Source of the DNA: Chitinophaga sp. sic0106
Lineage (GTDB): Bacteria; Bacteroidota; Bacteroidia; Chitinophagales; Chitinophagaceae
Direction: 5' to 3'
NCBI RefSeq assembly: GCF_019219075.1
Contig: NZ_JAHUWJ010000004.1
Span: 186,001 to 250,000, forward strand
DNA: 64,000 bases
Below, piece after piece: positions 16,189 to 25,591 of the stretch. How positions within the stretch are numbered: position 1 is the first letter of the stretch; each line of letters starts with the position of its first letter. The notes under the pieces are model-generated. The model saw nothing but the letters and a program-made list of their open reading frames with translations, did no database searches and was not told where the DNA came from. The position numbers and the translations under genes were made by a program.

Positions 16189-16704
16189 ATGTTTAGCCAG
16201 GAATTCGAATGCCAGTTACCACTGGTGGTGGCGGAGCTCATGCCCTTTGCGATCAAGCTTACTCGTAACAGAGATGCCGCTCAGGACCTTTGCCAGGAAA
16301 CCCTTTGCCGGGCATTGATGAACAAGGATAAATTCGCACCCGGCACCAGCATGGAAGCGTGGCTGCTGGTGATCATGCGGAATATCTTTCTGAATAATTA
16401 CCGGAGAAAGCAACTGCACGACAAATTTGAAAGCTACAGCAAGCATGAGGTAGCACATGCGGCCGACCGCAACCTGCACAATAACAGCACCGAAATGGCG
16501 CTCACCCTCAAAGAACTGCAGGAAGGCATGGATGGCCTGCCAGGTAAGTTCAAAATAACTTTTCAGCTATATAGTCAGGGCTATAAATACCAGGAAATTG
16601 CAGATATGATGAAAGAGCCGATGGGTACCATCAAAAGCCGTATCCATATGGCCAAGCGAATGCTCAGAAATAATGTGCCCGCATGGGCAGAAGCGCATGC
16701 ATAA
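16189..16704 (+). CDS. ECF-type RNA polymerase sigma factor
   Basis: A 171-residue sigma factor made of region 2 (about 10-75: NRDAAQDLCQETLCRALMNK and a SMEAWLLVIMRNIFLNNYRR helix) and region 4 (about 110-162: YKYQEIADMMKEPMGTIKSR). It lacks regions 1 and 3, as usual for the ECF group. No anti-sigma gene is adjacent, which differs from the FecR-linked sigma at 60638. It lies 18 bp after dps on the same strand and is probably cotranscribed. ECF factors without an anti-sigma partner are often controlled at the level of transcription, so the shared promoter with dps may be its control point; this is inference. Confidence 0.9.
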   Translation: MFSQEFECQLPLVVAELMPFAIKLTRNRDAAQDLCQETLCRALMNKDKFAPGTSMEAWLLVIMRNIFLNNYRRKQLHDKFESYSKHEVAHAADRNLHNNSTEMALTLKELQEGMDGLPGKFKITFQLYSQGYKYQEIADMMKEPMGTIKSRIHMAKRMLRNNVPAWAEAHA

Positions 16705-16853
16705 GTGACGACAACCGACGCCGGGCCAGGCAAAAGTACCAGGTTTTTGCCGGCCGGTTGGATTGTCGGGATACCCCTGTAAAATGTCGCTTTGACCCCC
16801 TGATGATTTGCGTAAGAGTAAGTACGTTTGTACCAGTATAAAAACTGATTATT

Positions 16854-17342
16854 ATGCAAAAGATCATCCCATTTTTGTGGTTTAACGGTCAGGCTGAAGA
16901 AGCGACCAACTTTTACACCGGCATCTTCAAAAATTCAAAGATTGTCAATGTTAGCCGCATGCCGGGCCAGGAGCCGGGACAGCAGGGGCCTGTGTTCTCC
17001 ACCATCTTCGAATTAGAAAGTCAAACGTTCTACGCTTTAAATGGAGGCCCGCAATTCAATTTTACACCCGCCATCTCATTGTTTGTTAACTGCTTTACCC
17101 AGGCAGAAGTAGATGAGCTGTGGGAAAAACTTACCGCCGATGGTGGTCAGGAAAGTCGCTGCGGTTGGCTTACTGATAAGTACGGCATATCCTGGCAAAT
17201 CATTCCCGTACAGTTAGGTCAGTATATGGGAGATAAAGATCCCGCAAAAGCCGGCAGGGTTATGCAGGCCATGATGGGAATGGGGAAGCTGGACATCCAG
17301 GCACTTACAGATGCGTATAATGGGGTAGGCGCAGGGGTGTAA
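16854..17342 (+). CDS. VOC superfamily protein, PhnB-like
   Basis: A 162-residue protein of the glyoxalase/bleomycin-resistance (VOC) superfamily in the PhnB-like subgroup. It starts MQKIIPFLWFNGQAEEA, and the tandem beta-alpha-beta-beta-beta units are seen as AEEATNFYTGIFKNSKI and later DELWEKLTADGGQESRCGW, followed by LTDKYGISWQIIP. Members lack a single known function; several are annotated as demethylubiquinone methyltransferase-like without proof. It stands between the sigma gene (149 bp upstream) and a convergent secreted protein. No clear partner. Confidence 0.88.
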   Translation: MQKIIPFLWFNGQAEEATNFYTGIFKNSKIVNVSRMPGQEPGQQGPVFSTIFELESQTFYALNGGPQFNFTPAISLFVNCFTQAEVDELWEKLTADGGQESRCGWLTDKYGISWQIIPVQLGQYMGDKDPAKAGRVMQAMMGMGKLDIQALTDAYNGVGAGV

Positions 17343-17445
17343 TGCGTGGGACTATTCTAAGGCATAAACTGCTGTAATTTCCTCACTGGACGCCTGGTAT
17401 TACGACCACCATGTAGGAAGTGCATACTTTCCCAACTCGCTCCAT

Positions 17446-18240
17446 TTACCACTGAATGATCTGCAACAGTATTTTCCAGCCGGATTGCGTATGGTTCCAT
17501 ACGCGCATATAATTATTTCTTTTACTGCCCTCCAGCGTGTAGCCATACACGTAACCCAGGTCCCGGTCCTCAGAGAGGCCGCCGGCTACCGGTTTAAACA
17601 TAATTCTGCCATGTACCTGGCTGATGGCCTGCATGATGCTGGTACTGTCGTGCAACGGTGGATACCCTTCCAGGTTAAACCAGGTGGCCCCATCAATGTA
17701 TTCACTAAAGGCCAGGTTGCCGGCAGTCTGATAGGATTTCAGGAACCTGGCTTCTACTTCCCGGATATCCCCGATGCCGGAAGGTAAGGAACTCACCTTC
17801 GCAACTTTGGTATTGCTGATAGTATCCACCTTGGAGCGGGGTGTAGATACGCCGATGTCCAATACTACTTTCCAGTTACCATAGGCATCCTTTGCCCAGA
17901 TGCTGCTGAATTGCCCACGGTCGGCGGCGGAGTCGCTCCCCGGTGCACGTAGTTCATAAGGGCCGGTTGTGAAGCCGGTATTGCCGCTCAATGCCGTGTA
18001 ATAGTAAACTGGTTTCCAGATCAGCTGCACATCTGTATCCGGTTGTTTCCAGACCTGCTGGCGGCCATTTTGGATCATCCCATTCTGGAAGGTAACAGCC
18101 GTACTGTCCAGGTAACGCAGGAAGGCCCGCTTCATGCCAGAATCCTTGGCAAGGGTAGCAAACGAAGTTTCAGCTTCTGTGATACGTTGCTGTGCAGATA
18201 CCGTTGTGGCGAATAATAGGATAAATAACAGGTAGCGCAT
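17446..18240 (-). CDS. Secreted protein with NTF2-like (DUF4440/SnoaL-type) repeats
   Basis: A 264-residue exported protein. Residues 1-16 form a signal peptide ending VSAQ. The rest appears to hold two NTF2-like alpha+beta units: one near 25-130 (AKDSGMKRAFLRYLDSTAV, then WAKDAYGNWKVVLDIG) and one near 155-262 (EARFLKSYQTAG, then a tryptophan-rich end with MRVWNHTQSGWKILLQI). Such folds are used as enzymes or binding modules, and function cannot be inferred. The long AT-rich space upstream (558 bp) probably holds its promoter. Confidence 0.75.
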   Translation of the reverse strand: MRYLLFILLFATTVSAQQRITEAETSFATLAKDSGMKRAFLRYLDSTAVTFQNGMIQNGRQQVWKQPDTDVQLIWKPVYYYTALSGNTGFTTGPYELRAPGSDSAADRGQFSSIWAKDAYGNWKVVLDIGVSTPRSKVDTISNTKVAKVSSLPSGIGDIREVEARFLKSYQTAGNLAFSEYIDGATWFNLEGYPPLHDSTSIMQAISQVHGRIMFKPVAGGLSEDRDLGYVYGYTLEGSKRNNYMRVWNHTQSGWKILLQIIQW

Positions 18241-18797
18241 GTCGGTGTATTGAAATAACTGCGACTAATTTGGGGTTAGCCGGTAAAAATTATTGAAACG
18301 AAAATAACGAAAACAGGATAAAGAAATTAGCACTTTAGTACTATTAGTTGCGATTTTACCATCAGTTTATCGATAATTACGAAAATGGATAAGTTTTGGT
18401 TGCTTTTTAATAATATTTCAAAAATGAAACTGCGGCATTATCGCTTTTGCATCTTATGTGGTTGATATTGCATGAAATGGACATCGTCAAGTAAATATAA
18501 TTGCCTGAGTCAACCAAATGTATGACTGGGACTTTTTAAATAGAATCCCTGATATCTCCCTAAGTAATAAAAAAATTACTGTACCTGCCATAGATAGTGT
18601 AACAATGGGCAATAGATCCAAATAATAAAAGTTATAATCCGGGAAGACGGAAATCCTTCTGCATCAGGAATCCCGTAGGCTGCCCTTAACACACACCATA
18701 TTCAAAAGTTTCTCAAAACTATTTTTTGAACAATTGTTTAATACATTTGTTTAATTGAAAAAACGCATCTACTTTTATGTAGTAAAATAGTAAAGAC
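18241..18797. other. AT-rich divergent intergenic region
   Basis: This 557-bp space separates the leftward NTF2-like gene from the rightward TetR operon. I see no ORF or RNA gene in it. It contains one ATCTCCCT motif (18554-18561), a short inverted repeat AGTAAT/ATTACT around an A-run near 18562-18580, and the TetR promoter/operator candidate at its right end. Its length and AT content suggest regulatory use or a decayed gene. Confidence 0.5.
18729..18749 (+). promoter_or_regulatory. Promoter -7 box and palindrome before the TetR gene
   Basis: The perfect palindrome AACAATTGTT (18729-18738) is followed by TACATTTG (18742-18749), an exact TAnnTTTG -7 box, 48 bp before the TetR start. A palindrome between the -33 and -7 regions is where a TetR repressor would bind to control its own operon. 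Confidence 0.5.
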
Positions 18798-19421
18798 ATG
18801 GCAAAAGCAACCAGGAAGAAAAAAGATCCGGATGCCTCCGCAGAAGAGAAGATCCTCAGCGCAGCCAGAGTGGTATTTACCCGCAACGGCTACGCCGCCA
18901 CAACGGTGAGGGACATTGCCGCGGAAGCGGATCTCAACTTCTCCCTTGTCAACTATTACTTCCGCAGCAAGGAAAAGTTGTACGACCTGGTCATGAAAGA
19001 TGCCATCCGGCAGTTGTTGTACAGCATCAAATATTTACTGGATGAACCGCAAACCACCCCGCAGGAAAAAATTGACCTGCTATGTGTGAGGTGGATAGAC
19101 ATGCTGCTGGAGCACCCCGACCTGCCCCTGTTCGTCATGAACGGCGTGGCCAACAGCTCCAACGACATCACAAAAGAACTGGTAGAGAATAATGTTTTCC
19201 TTACTTCCTATTTCGTTAAACAATTAATGGAGTTACACGGTAAAGGAAAATTGAAAATAGCGCCCCTGCACCTGGTCATGAACCTGGTGAGTATGCTCAG
19301 CCTGCCATTTGTAGCCCGGCACCTGTTGCTTAAAACAGGAGCAGTGGACATGAAAATGTTCAGGGCCATGATGGAAGAACGTAAGACGCACATCCCCGGA
19401 TGGATTAAGTTAATGATGTAA
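18798..19421 (+). CDS. TetR/AcrR-family transcriptional regulator
   Basis: A 207-residue repressor. The N-terminal helix-turn-helix (about 15-62) reads ARVVFTRNGYAATTVRDIAA, then LNFSLVNYYFRSKEKLYDLV, the standard TetR pattern. The rest is an all-helical ligand-binding domain. It starts the efflux operon, 19 bp before the TolC gene, so it most likely controls its own transcription and that of the pump, responding to a pump substrate. A basic start (MAKATRKKKD) precedes the DNA-binding domain. Confidence 0.93.
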   Translation: MAKATRKKKDPDASAEEKILSAARVVFTRNGYAATTVRDIAAEADLNFSLVNYYFRSKEKLYDLVMKDAIRQLLYSIKYLLDEPQTTPQEKIDLLCVRWIDMLLEHPDLPLFVMNGVANSSNDITKELVENNVFLTSYFVKQLMELHGKGKLKIAPLHLVMNLVSMLSLPFVARHLLLKTGAVDMKMFRAMMEERKTHIPGWIKLMM

Positions 19422-19440
19422 CATCTTTATTCCTGGATAT

Positions 19441-20721
19441 ATGACGCATAAGCTAACCTCCCTTAAGCTGGTGTTATTAATGACATTCCCTGCTGTAATG
19501 GCTGCGGCGCAAGACCCCATGCTTACATTGGAACAATGTCATACCCTGGCAGAACAGAATTATCCGTTAATCAAACGATATGAGCTTATAGCTGCAAGTC
19601 GAAACTACTCCCTGTCGAACGCAGGAAAAGTGTATCTACCCCAGCTGACTGTAGCAGGTTCGGCTACCTATCAGTCTGATGTGGTTGCCTTTCCTATTGA
19701 GTTCCCACCTGGTTTTGGTGTAACCATACCAAGCCTGGCAAAGGATCAGTATAAGTTGACCGCCGAAGTACAGCAGACTATTTTTGATGGCAATAATTCC
19801 CGTTTCCAAAAGGAAGCTATTAAAGCCAATGCAGAGGCAGAGCGGCAGGGCGTTGCTGTCAACCTCTATGCTATCCGTGAACGAATCAACCAGTTATATT
19901 TTTCAATTCTCCTGATGAATGAGCAACTCCGGCAGAATGACCTCAGACTGTCGGATCTGGACAACGCAATTGGAAAAGTTAGTGCAGCTTACCGGAATGG
20001 TACAGCCTATCGAAGCAATGTGGATGAATTAAAGGCAGAACGGTCCGCCGCTAAAACGCAGGAAATAACGTTTGTGGCTAACCGTAGTGCGTATACGCAA
20101 ATGCTCGGACTCTTTATCGGACGGCAGTTAGCCGATACCATTAAGCTGTTGATGCCAGAAGAGCAGTCGGTATTAGGTAACATAAATCGTCCGGAGCTCG
20201 CTTGGTACGCTTATCGCCGCAGCGTAGCAGACGCACAGGAACAACAGCTGAAGTCCGACCACCTTCCCAGGTTCAATGCATTTTTTCAGGGCGGCTATGG
20301 CAGACCTACACTTAATATCCTGGATAATGCCTTTGGTCCCTGGTATTTTACCGGGCTTAGAATGAACTGGAATTTTGGTAGCCTATACAGCCTCAAAAAT
20401 AACCGGCGTATCATAGAAAATAACCGTAAGTCCATCAGCGTGGAGGAGGAAACTTTCCTGTTCAATACCAATATGAACCTGACGCAGCAGCGCACAGAAG
20501 TGAAAAAATTCCATGAAATGATTGCGGAAGACGAGGAAGCTATTGGCTTCCGGACTTCAGTGAAGCAATCCGCCAAAGCGCAGCTGGAAAACGGTGTGAT
20601 CACGGTACATGACTATATCGGTCAGCTCAATGCGGAAAACCAGGCCAGGCAACTGCTCATCCTCCACAAACTGCAACTGCTGCAAGCTACTTATCAATAT
20701 AAATTTACTTCCGGTAATTAA
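19441..20721 (+). CDS. TolC-family outer-membrane efflux protein
   Basis: A 426-residue outer-membrane channel subunit with a signal peptide (cleaved near MAAAQD). It has the TolC-type duplicated layout of long periplasmic helices. LTLEQCHTLAEQNYPLI opens the first repeat, and a later segment with YDYIGQLNAE-like residues (TVHDYIGQLNAENQARQLL) closes the second. It would form the trimeric exit duct for the ABC pump encoded downstream. The HlyD gene starts 11 bp after its stop. Confidence 0.92.
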   Translation: MTHKLTSLKLVLLMTFPAVMAAAQDPMLTLEQCHTLAEQNYPLIKRYELIAASRNYSLSNAGKVYLPQLTVAGSATYQSDVVAFPIEFPPGFGVTIPSLAKDQYKLTAEVQQTIFDGNNSRFQKEAIKANAEAERQGVAVNLYAIRERINQLYFSILLMNEQLRQNDLRLSDLDNAIGKVSAAYRNGTAYRSNVDELKAERSAAKTQEITFVANRSAYTQMLGLFIGRQLADTIKLLMPEEQSVLGNINRPELAWYAYRRSVADAQEQQLKSDHLPRFNAFFQGGYGRPTLNILDNAFGPWYFTGLRMNWNFGSLYSLKNNRRIIENNRKSISVEEETFLFNTNMNLTQQRTEVKKFHEMIAEDEEAIGFRTSVKQSAKAQLENGVITVHDYIGQLNAENQARQLLILHKLQLLQATYQYKFTSGN

Positions 20722-20732
20722 TAATAGTATAC

Positions 20733-21674
20733 ATGAAACAGATACTTTGTATTGCTGCTGTACTGGCCCTGCTATCTGCCTGTACTAATAAAACCAGGCA
20801 AGCAGATGCCTCCGGCAATTTTGAAGCAGATGAAGTAATTGTATCCGCCCAGCAAAACGGAGAACTGCTGTCCTTTCAGGTTCCTGAAGGAAGTGCACTT
20901 CGTGCAGGCGATACCGTAGGACAGATAGATGTAAAAATTCCTTCCCTGCAGAAAGCACAGGTAGAAGCGAGTATAGCAGCATTGCAGGAAAAGACGAGTA
21001 GTCCCGCCGAAAAGAACCAGCTGGTAAAAAAGCAGCTGGCAGTGCAGGAAGCTCAACTGGCGCAGCTGATACGCGAACAGCAACGTACCGAAAACCTGGT
21101 AAAAGAAGATGCCGCCACCCGTAAGCAGCTCGATGATATGAACAGCCAGGTGGACCAGATGCGTAAACAGATTGCCGCTACCCGGCAGCAGATTAACCTG
21201 GACGACTATACGACTGGTGTGCAAAACAGGTCCGTGCTCAGCGAAAAAGCGCCGCTGCAGATGGCTGCCGCACAATACAATGAACAGATACGCAAAGGAC
21301 TGATCATCAACCCTATCACCGGTGTAGTGCTCACCCGCTATGCCTTACAGGGGGAGCTGGCCACAGTGGGCAAACCACTGTATAAGATTGCCAACACCGA
21401 TACGCTTTATCTCAGGGCATACGCCGATGGTACGCAGCTGCCGCAGATCAAAATCGGTCAGCAGGTGCAGGTGCGCATTGACCAGGGCAAAAAAGAATAT
21501 AAATCATATACCGGCACCATCACCTGGATAGCCGCTAAATCAGAGTTTACCCCGAAAACGATTCAGACGAAAAATGAAAGGGCCAACCTGGTGTATGCGA
21601 TTAAAATAAAAGTACCCAATGATGGGGTCCTGAAAATAGGTATGTACGGCGAGGCGCTCTGGTCACAACAATAA
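20733..21674 (+). CDS. HlyD-family periplasmic adaptor lipoprotein
   Basis: A 313-residue membrane-fusion protein that joins the inner-membrane ABC transporter to TolC. The lipobox LLSAC puts the lipid-bearing Cys at residue 17. A split lipoyl half-domain follows (SAQQNGELLSFQVPEG), then a long coiled-coil hairpin (about 65-150, rich in Gln/Glu/Lys), the second lipoyl half near GLIINPITGVVLTRYA and a beta-barrel part ending KIGMYGEALW. This is the YbhG type of adaptor. It lies between the TolC and ATPase genes with gaps of 11 and 4 bp. Confidence 0.92.
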   Translation: MKQILCIAAVLALLSACTNKTRQADASGNFEADEVIVSAQQNGELLSFQVPEGSALRAGDTVGQIDVKIPSLQKAQVEASIAALQEKTSSPAEKNQLVKKQLAVQEAQLAQLIREQQRTENLVKEDAATRKQLDDMNSQVDQMRKQIAATRQQINLDDYTTGVQNRSVLSEKAPLQMAAAQYNEQIRKGLIINPITGVVLTRYALQGELATVGKPLYKIANTDTLYLRAYADGTQLPQIKIGQQVQVRIDQGKKEYKSYTGTITWIAAKSEFTPKTIQTKNERANLVYAIKIKVPNDGVLKIGMYGEALWSQQ

Positions 21675-21678
21675 ATCA

Positions 21679-22611
21679 ATGATTATGGATGCAGTAGTGC
21701 TGGATGGTATCACGAAAACATATGCCGATGGAAAAATTCTGGCGGTAGATCATGTTTCCCTGACGGTGAAACGGGGAGAGCTGTTTGGCCTGATAGGCCC
21801 TGACGGCGCCGGCAAAACCAGCATCTTCCGTATACTCACCACCTTGTTGCTGGCAGATAAAGGTACAGCTTCGGTGCAAGGCCTGCATGTAGTGAAAGAT
21901 TACCGGCAGATACGGAAAATACTGGGTTATATGCCAGGTAAATTCTCCCTGTACCAGGACCTGACCGTACACGAAAACCTGACTTTTTTTGCGACCCTCT
22001 TTGATACTACCATCGAAGAGAACTATGATATCATCCGCGATATTTATGAGCAGCTGAAGCCTTTCAGCGACCGCCGGGCAGGCAAACTTTCCGGCGGTAT
22101 GAAACAGAAGCTGGCATTGTGTTGTGCGCTGATACATAAGCCGGAGGTGCTGTTCCTCGATGAGCCAACCACCGGGGTGGATGTGGTGTCGCGCAGGGAG
22201 TTCTGGGACATACTGGCGCGACTCAAAAGCATGGGCATCACCATTCTCGTGTCCACCCCTTACATGGATGAAGCAGGTTTATGCGAAAGGATTGCACTGA
22301 TCCAGGCGGGGAGTATTATGCAAATTGATACGCCGGATAATATTATACATAGCTATCCCGTACGACTATACGCTGCTAAGTCGGCCAATATTTACGGCCT
22401 GCTGAAAGACATGCGTGATAATGCTTCCGTGGAAAGCTGCTTTGCATTTGGCGAGTACCTGCACCTCACGTTGAAGGAGGACAGCGGTCATGCGGTAACG
22501 GAGCTGGAGGCGTTTGCACAACAGAAAGGGCATACCGGTATTGCGGTAAAGGAGATATCGCCGGGCATTGAAGATACTTTTATCCGTTTGATGAATCAAA
22601 AATCGCAATAA
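21679..22611 (+). CDS. ABC transporter ATP-binding protein, YbhF N-half-like
   Basis: A 310-residue ATPase. Walker A is GPDGAGKTS, the signature LSGGMKQKLAL, and Walker B VLFLDEPTTGVD with a following switch region. The Asp in the Walker A loop (GPDG instead of GPNG) is also seen in the first half of E. coli YbhF. A start at 21685 (MDAVV) is possible. After the ATPase core comes an 80-residue C-terminal part of the DrrA type. It is followed 1 bp later by a second, different ATPase, so the pump uses a heterodimer where E. coli has one fused protein. Confidence 0.9.
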   Translation: MIMDAVVLDGITKTYADGKILAVDHVSLTVKRGELFGLIGPDGAGKTSIFRILTTLLLADKGTASVQGLHVVKDYRQIRKILGYMPGKFSLYQDLTVHENLTFFATLFDTTIEENYDIIRDIYEQLKPFSDRRAGKLSGGMKQKLALCCALIHKPEVLFLDEPTTGVDVVSRREFWDILARLKSMGITILVSTPYMDEAGLCERIALIQAGSIMQIDTPDNIIHSYPVRLYAAKSANIYGLLKDMRDNASVESCFAFGEYLHLTLKEDSGHAVTELEAFAQQKGHTGIAVKEISPGIEDTFIRLMNQKSQ

Positions 22612-22612
22612 T

Positions 22613-23356
22613 ATGGCAGAGCAGGTGATTGTATGCAACGAACTGACCAAGCGTTTCGGCGATTTTTACGCTGTAAACAAAATAACGTTTGAGGTAACTA
22701 AGGGAGAGATTTTTGGGTTCCTTGGGGCCAATGGCGCCGGTAAAACCACGGCCATGCGTATACTGTGCGGCCTCTCGTACCCAACCAGCGGAACGGCTAC
22801 CGTAGCGGGATTTGATGTGTACCGGCAGCAGGACCAGATCAAAAGAAATATCGGTTATATGAGTCAGAAGTTTTCTTTGTATGAAAACCTGACCATCGTT
22901 GAAAATATTGAATTTTACGGAGGTGTGTATGGGCTGAGCAGGGCGGTGATAAAGGAGCGGAGTGGGGAGTTGATCCAAACACTGGGTCTGGAAAAAGAAG
23001 CTAAAAAACTCGTTGGGTCGTTGCCGTTAGGCTGGAAGCAGAAGCTGGCATTTTCAGTGGCCATTTTTCACCGGCCGCAGATAGTGTTCCTGGATGAGCC
23101 TACGGGCGGGGTGGACCCTGTTACCCGCCGGCAGTTCTGGGATATGATATACGAAGCCGCTGCCAGTGGTATCACGGTATTTGTAACCACCCACTATATG
23201 GATGAAGCAGAATATTGCAACAGGGTAACGATCATGGTAGATGGTAAAATTGAAGCGCTGGATGCTCCGCAGGCCCTGAAACAACGGTTCCAGGCAGCAA
23301 ACATGGAAGAAGTATTTTATCAGCTGGCCAGATCGGCCAAACGTTCATCAGACTGA
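22613..23356 (+). CDS. ABC transporter ATP-binding protein, YbhF C-half-like
   Basis: A 247-residue ATPase. Walker A is GANGAGKTT and Walker B VFLDEPTGGVDP. The signature is unusual, LPLGWKQKLA, with Leu-Pro-Leu-Gly in place of Leu-Ser-Gly-Gly; the second half of YbhF proteins has the same change. With the partner ATPase, one composite ATP site would therefore be non-standard. It ends VFYQLARSAK and is followed 7 bp later by the first permease. Confidence 0.9.
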   Translation: MAEQVIVCNELTKRFGDFYAVNKITFEVTKGEIFGFLGANGAGKTTAMRILCGLSYPTSGTATVAGFDVYRQQDQIKRNIGYMSQKFSLYENLTIVENIEFYGGVYGLSRAVIKERSGELIQTLGLEKEAKKLVGSLPLGWKQKLAFSVAIFHRPQIVFLDEPTGGVDPVTRRQFWDMIYEAAASGITVFVTTHYMDEAEYCNRVTIMVDGKIEALDAPQALKQRFQAANMEEVFYQLARSAKRSSD

Positions 23357-23363
23357 TTAACTT

Positions 23364-24470
23364 ATGAAACAGTTACTGGTATTTATCCGTAAAGAGTTTT
23401 ACCACGTGTTCCGCGACCGGCGCACGTTGCTGATTATGTTTGGTTTGCCGGTGGCGCAGATCCTGCTGTTTGGCTATGCCCTTACCAGCGAGGTGAAAAA
23501 TGCCGATATCGTGATCAGCGATCAGGCCAAAGATGCCAATACAGCCAAAATTATCAGTAAGATAAAATCATCATCCTACTTTATTGTACACGAAGAGCAA
23601 CTGGCAGGACCCGCTATAGACGCCGCTTTTAAGAAGGGCACTATCAAATGCGTATTGATATTTCCGCCCCGGTTTGGCGACGACCTGCGTCATGACGGCA
23701 AAGCCAGCGTGCAGATTATTGCCGATGGTTCCGATCCCAATACTGCAAAAACGCTGGTGAATTATTTATCGATGATCATGCTTAACTACCAGCAGGATCT
23801 GGCGGGTGGAGGAGGAGCGCCGATAGGTATCATCCCTGAATTGCGGATGTTGTACAACCCGGAAGACAACGGTTCACTTAATTTCATTCCTGGGGTGATA
23901 GCGCTGATTTTTATGATCGTATGTGCCACGCTTACCTCCGTATCAGTGGTGAGGGAGAAGGAACTGGGCACGATGGAAATCCTGCTGGTATCGCCTTTTC
24001 ATCCGATGATGGTGCTGATTGCGAAAGCGATTCCGTACCTGGTGTTATCGCTGGTGAACTTCACTTTTATTTTGATATTGTCTGTAGGCTTCCTGGATAT
24101 TGAGGTGAAAGGCAGCCTGCTGTTATTGTTTGCGGAGAGTACTTTATTCATCATTACCTGTTTGTCGGTGGGCTTGCTGATCAGCAATATCGCTTCTTCG
24201 CAACAGGCGGCCATGCTCATTTCCATGATGGGTATGATGTTGCCTACGTTGCTGCTCACAGGATTTATGTATCCACTGGAGAACATGCCATTGGTATTAC
24301 AGGTGATTTCAAATGTGGTTCCGTCGAGGTGGTATTACCTGATTGTAAAAGCGGTGATGCTGAAGGGGCTGGGCTTTAGTGCTGTTTGGCGGGAAACCCT
24401 GGTGCTGGCAGGGATGACGGTGGGGTTATTGTCGCTCGCATTACTGAAATTTAAAACCAGACTGGAATGA
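23364..24470 (+). CDS. ABC-2 type permease, YbhS-like
   Basis: A 368-residue membrane subunit. It has one N-terminal helix (FRDRRTLLIMFGLPVAQILL), a large periplasmic domain of about 130 residues and a five-helix C-terminal membrane part with the conserved VVREKELGTMEILLVSPF before the helices. This is the layout of drug/lipid-exporting ABC-2 permeases. It overlaps the next permease gene by 4 bp (ATGA), so the two are made together and probably form a heterodimer. Confidence 0.92.
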   Translation: MKQLLVFIRKEFYHVFRDRRTLLIMFGLPVAQILLFGYALTSEVKNADIVISDQAKDANTAKIISKIKSSSYFIVHEEQLAGPAIDAAFKKGTIKCVLIFPPRFGDDLRHDGKASVQIIADGSDPNTAKTLVNYLSMIMLNYQQDLAGGGGAPIGIIPELRMLYNPEDNGSLNFIPGVIALIFMIVCATLTSVSVVREKELGTMEILLVSPFHPMMVLIAKAIPYLVLSLVNFTFILILSVGFLDIEVKGSLLLLFAESTLFIITCLSVGLLISNIASSQQAAMLISMMGMMLPTLLLTGFMYPLENMPLVLQVISNVVPSRWYYLIVKAVMLKGLGFSAVWRETLVLAGMTVGLLSLALLKFKTRLE

Positions 24471-25591
24471 AGAAACTCGGGTTTTTGTTGCAGAAGGAGT
24501 TCAGGCAGATATTACGGGACCGGATTATTCTCGTGATGATCTTTGCCATGCCTACTATTCAGCTGATCATACTGCCGCTGGCGGCCAATTTTGAGGTGAA
24601 AGACATTAAAGTGGTGGTGGTAGATCATGATCATAGCACCCTTACCCAGCGCATGCTGAGCAAGCTGGGGGCGAGTGGCTATTTCCGTATAACCGGTGCC
24701 GTTAGTTCATATCAGGAGGCGCTGCATTATGTGGAGCGCAATGATGCCGACGTGGTGTTGGAGATTCCGGCGAATTTTGAGCGTAATCTGGTGCGGGAAG
24801 GACGGCAGCAGGTGTCGTTGTCCATTGACGCCATTAATGGCGCGAGGGCCTCTATTGGCGGCGCATATCTGAACAGTATAATCGCGGATTTTAGCCAGGG
24901 TATGGACCTTGATTTTGTACGGGCGGCACATCCCGTAGCGGCACGTATGCCGGTGATCAACGTGATGTATAATACCTGGTACAATCCGAGGGAGCAGTAT
25001 AAATACTACATGGTGCCGGGGATATTTGTGTTGCTGCTTACACTGATCGGTGGTTTTATGGCGGCGCTCAATATTGTGAAGGAGAAGGAGATAGGCACTA
25101 TTGAGCAGATCAACGTAACGCCTATACGCAAATGGGAATTTATCAGTGGTAAGCTGATTCCGTTCTGGCTGATGGGGCTGATCATATTTACAATTGGATT
25201 GCTGGTGGCCTATGTGGTGTATGGCATTGCTTCCGTAGGGCCGTTATGGTTATTGTACCTGTTTGCGGCTGTATACCTGGTAGCCTTGCTGGGCTTTGGT
25301 TTGCTGATATCTACTTTTAGTGCCAACCAGGTGCAGGCGATGTTTCTGGCCTTCTTTTTTATGATGATATTTATGCTGATGAGCGGGTTGTTTACGGCCA
25401 CGGAAAGCATGCCCGGCTGGGCGCGCACGATATCGGCGCTTACCCCTGTGACACATTTTGTAAAGGTGATACGGATGGTAATGCTGAAGGGGAGCGGCTT
25501 TGCGGATGTACAGCTGGAGTTCTGGTATGAGGTGGCGTTTGCGTTGGTGCTGAATGCCTGGGCGGTATTTAACTACAAAAAGACGAGTTGA
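24467..25591 (+). CDS. ABC-2 type permease, YbhR-like
   Basis: A 374-residue membrane subunit homologous to the one before it, with the same layout: LRDRIILVMIFAMPTIQLII, a periplasmic domain, then NIVKEKEIGTIEQINVTPI and the C-terminal helices. It is the last gene of the seven-gene efflux operon that begins with the TetR gene at 18798. No clear hairpin terminator is seen directly after it. The substrate is unknown; relatives export drugs, dyes or cholates. Confidence 0.92.
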   Translation: MKKLGFLLQKEFRQILRDRIILVMIFAMPTIQLIILPLAANFEVKDIKVVVVDHDHSTLTQRMLSKLGASGYFRITGAVSSYQEALHYVERNDADVVLEIPANFERNLVREGRQQVSLSIDAINGARASIGGAYLNSIIADFSQGMDLDFVRAAHPVAARMPVINVMYNTWYNPREQYKYYMVPGIFVLLLTLIGGFMAALNIVKEKEIGTIEQINVTPIRKWEFISGKLIPFWLMGLIIFTIGLLVAYVVYGIASVGPLWLLYLFAAVYLVALLGFGLLISTFSANQVQAMFLAFFFMMIFMLMSGLFTATESMPGWARTISALTPVTHFVKVIRMVMLKGSGFADVQLEFWYEVAFALVLNAWAVFNYKKTS

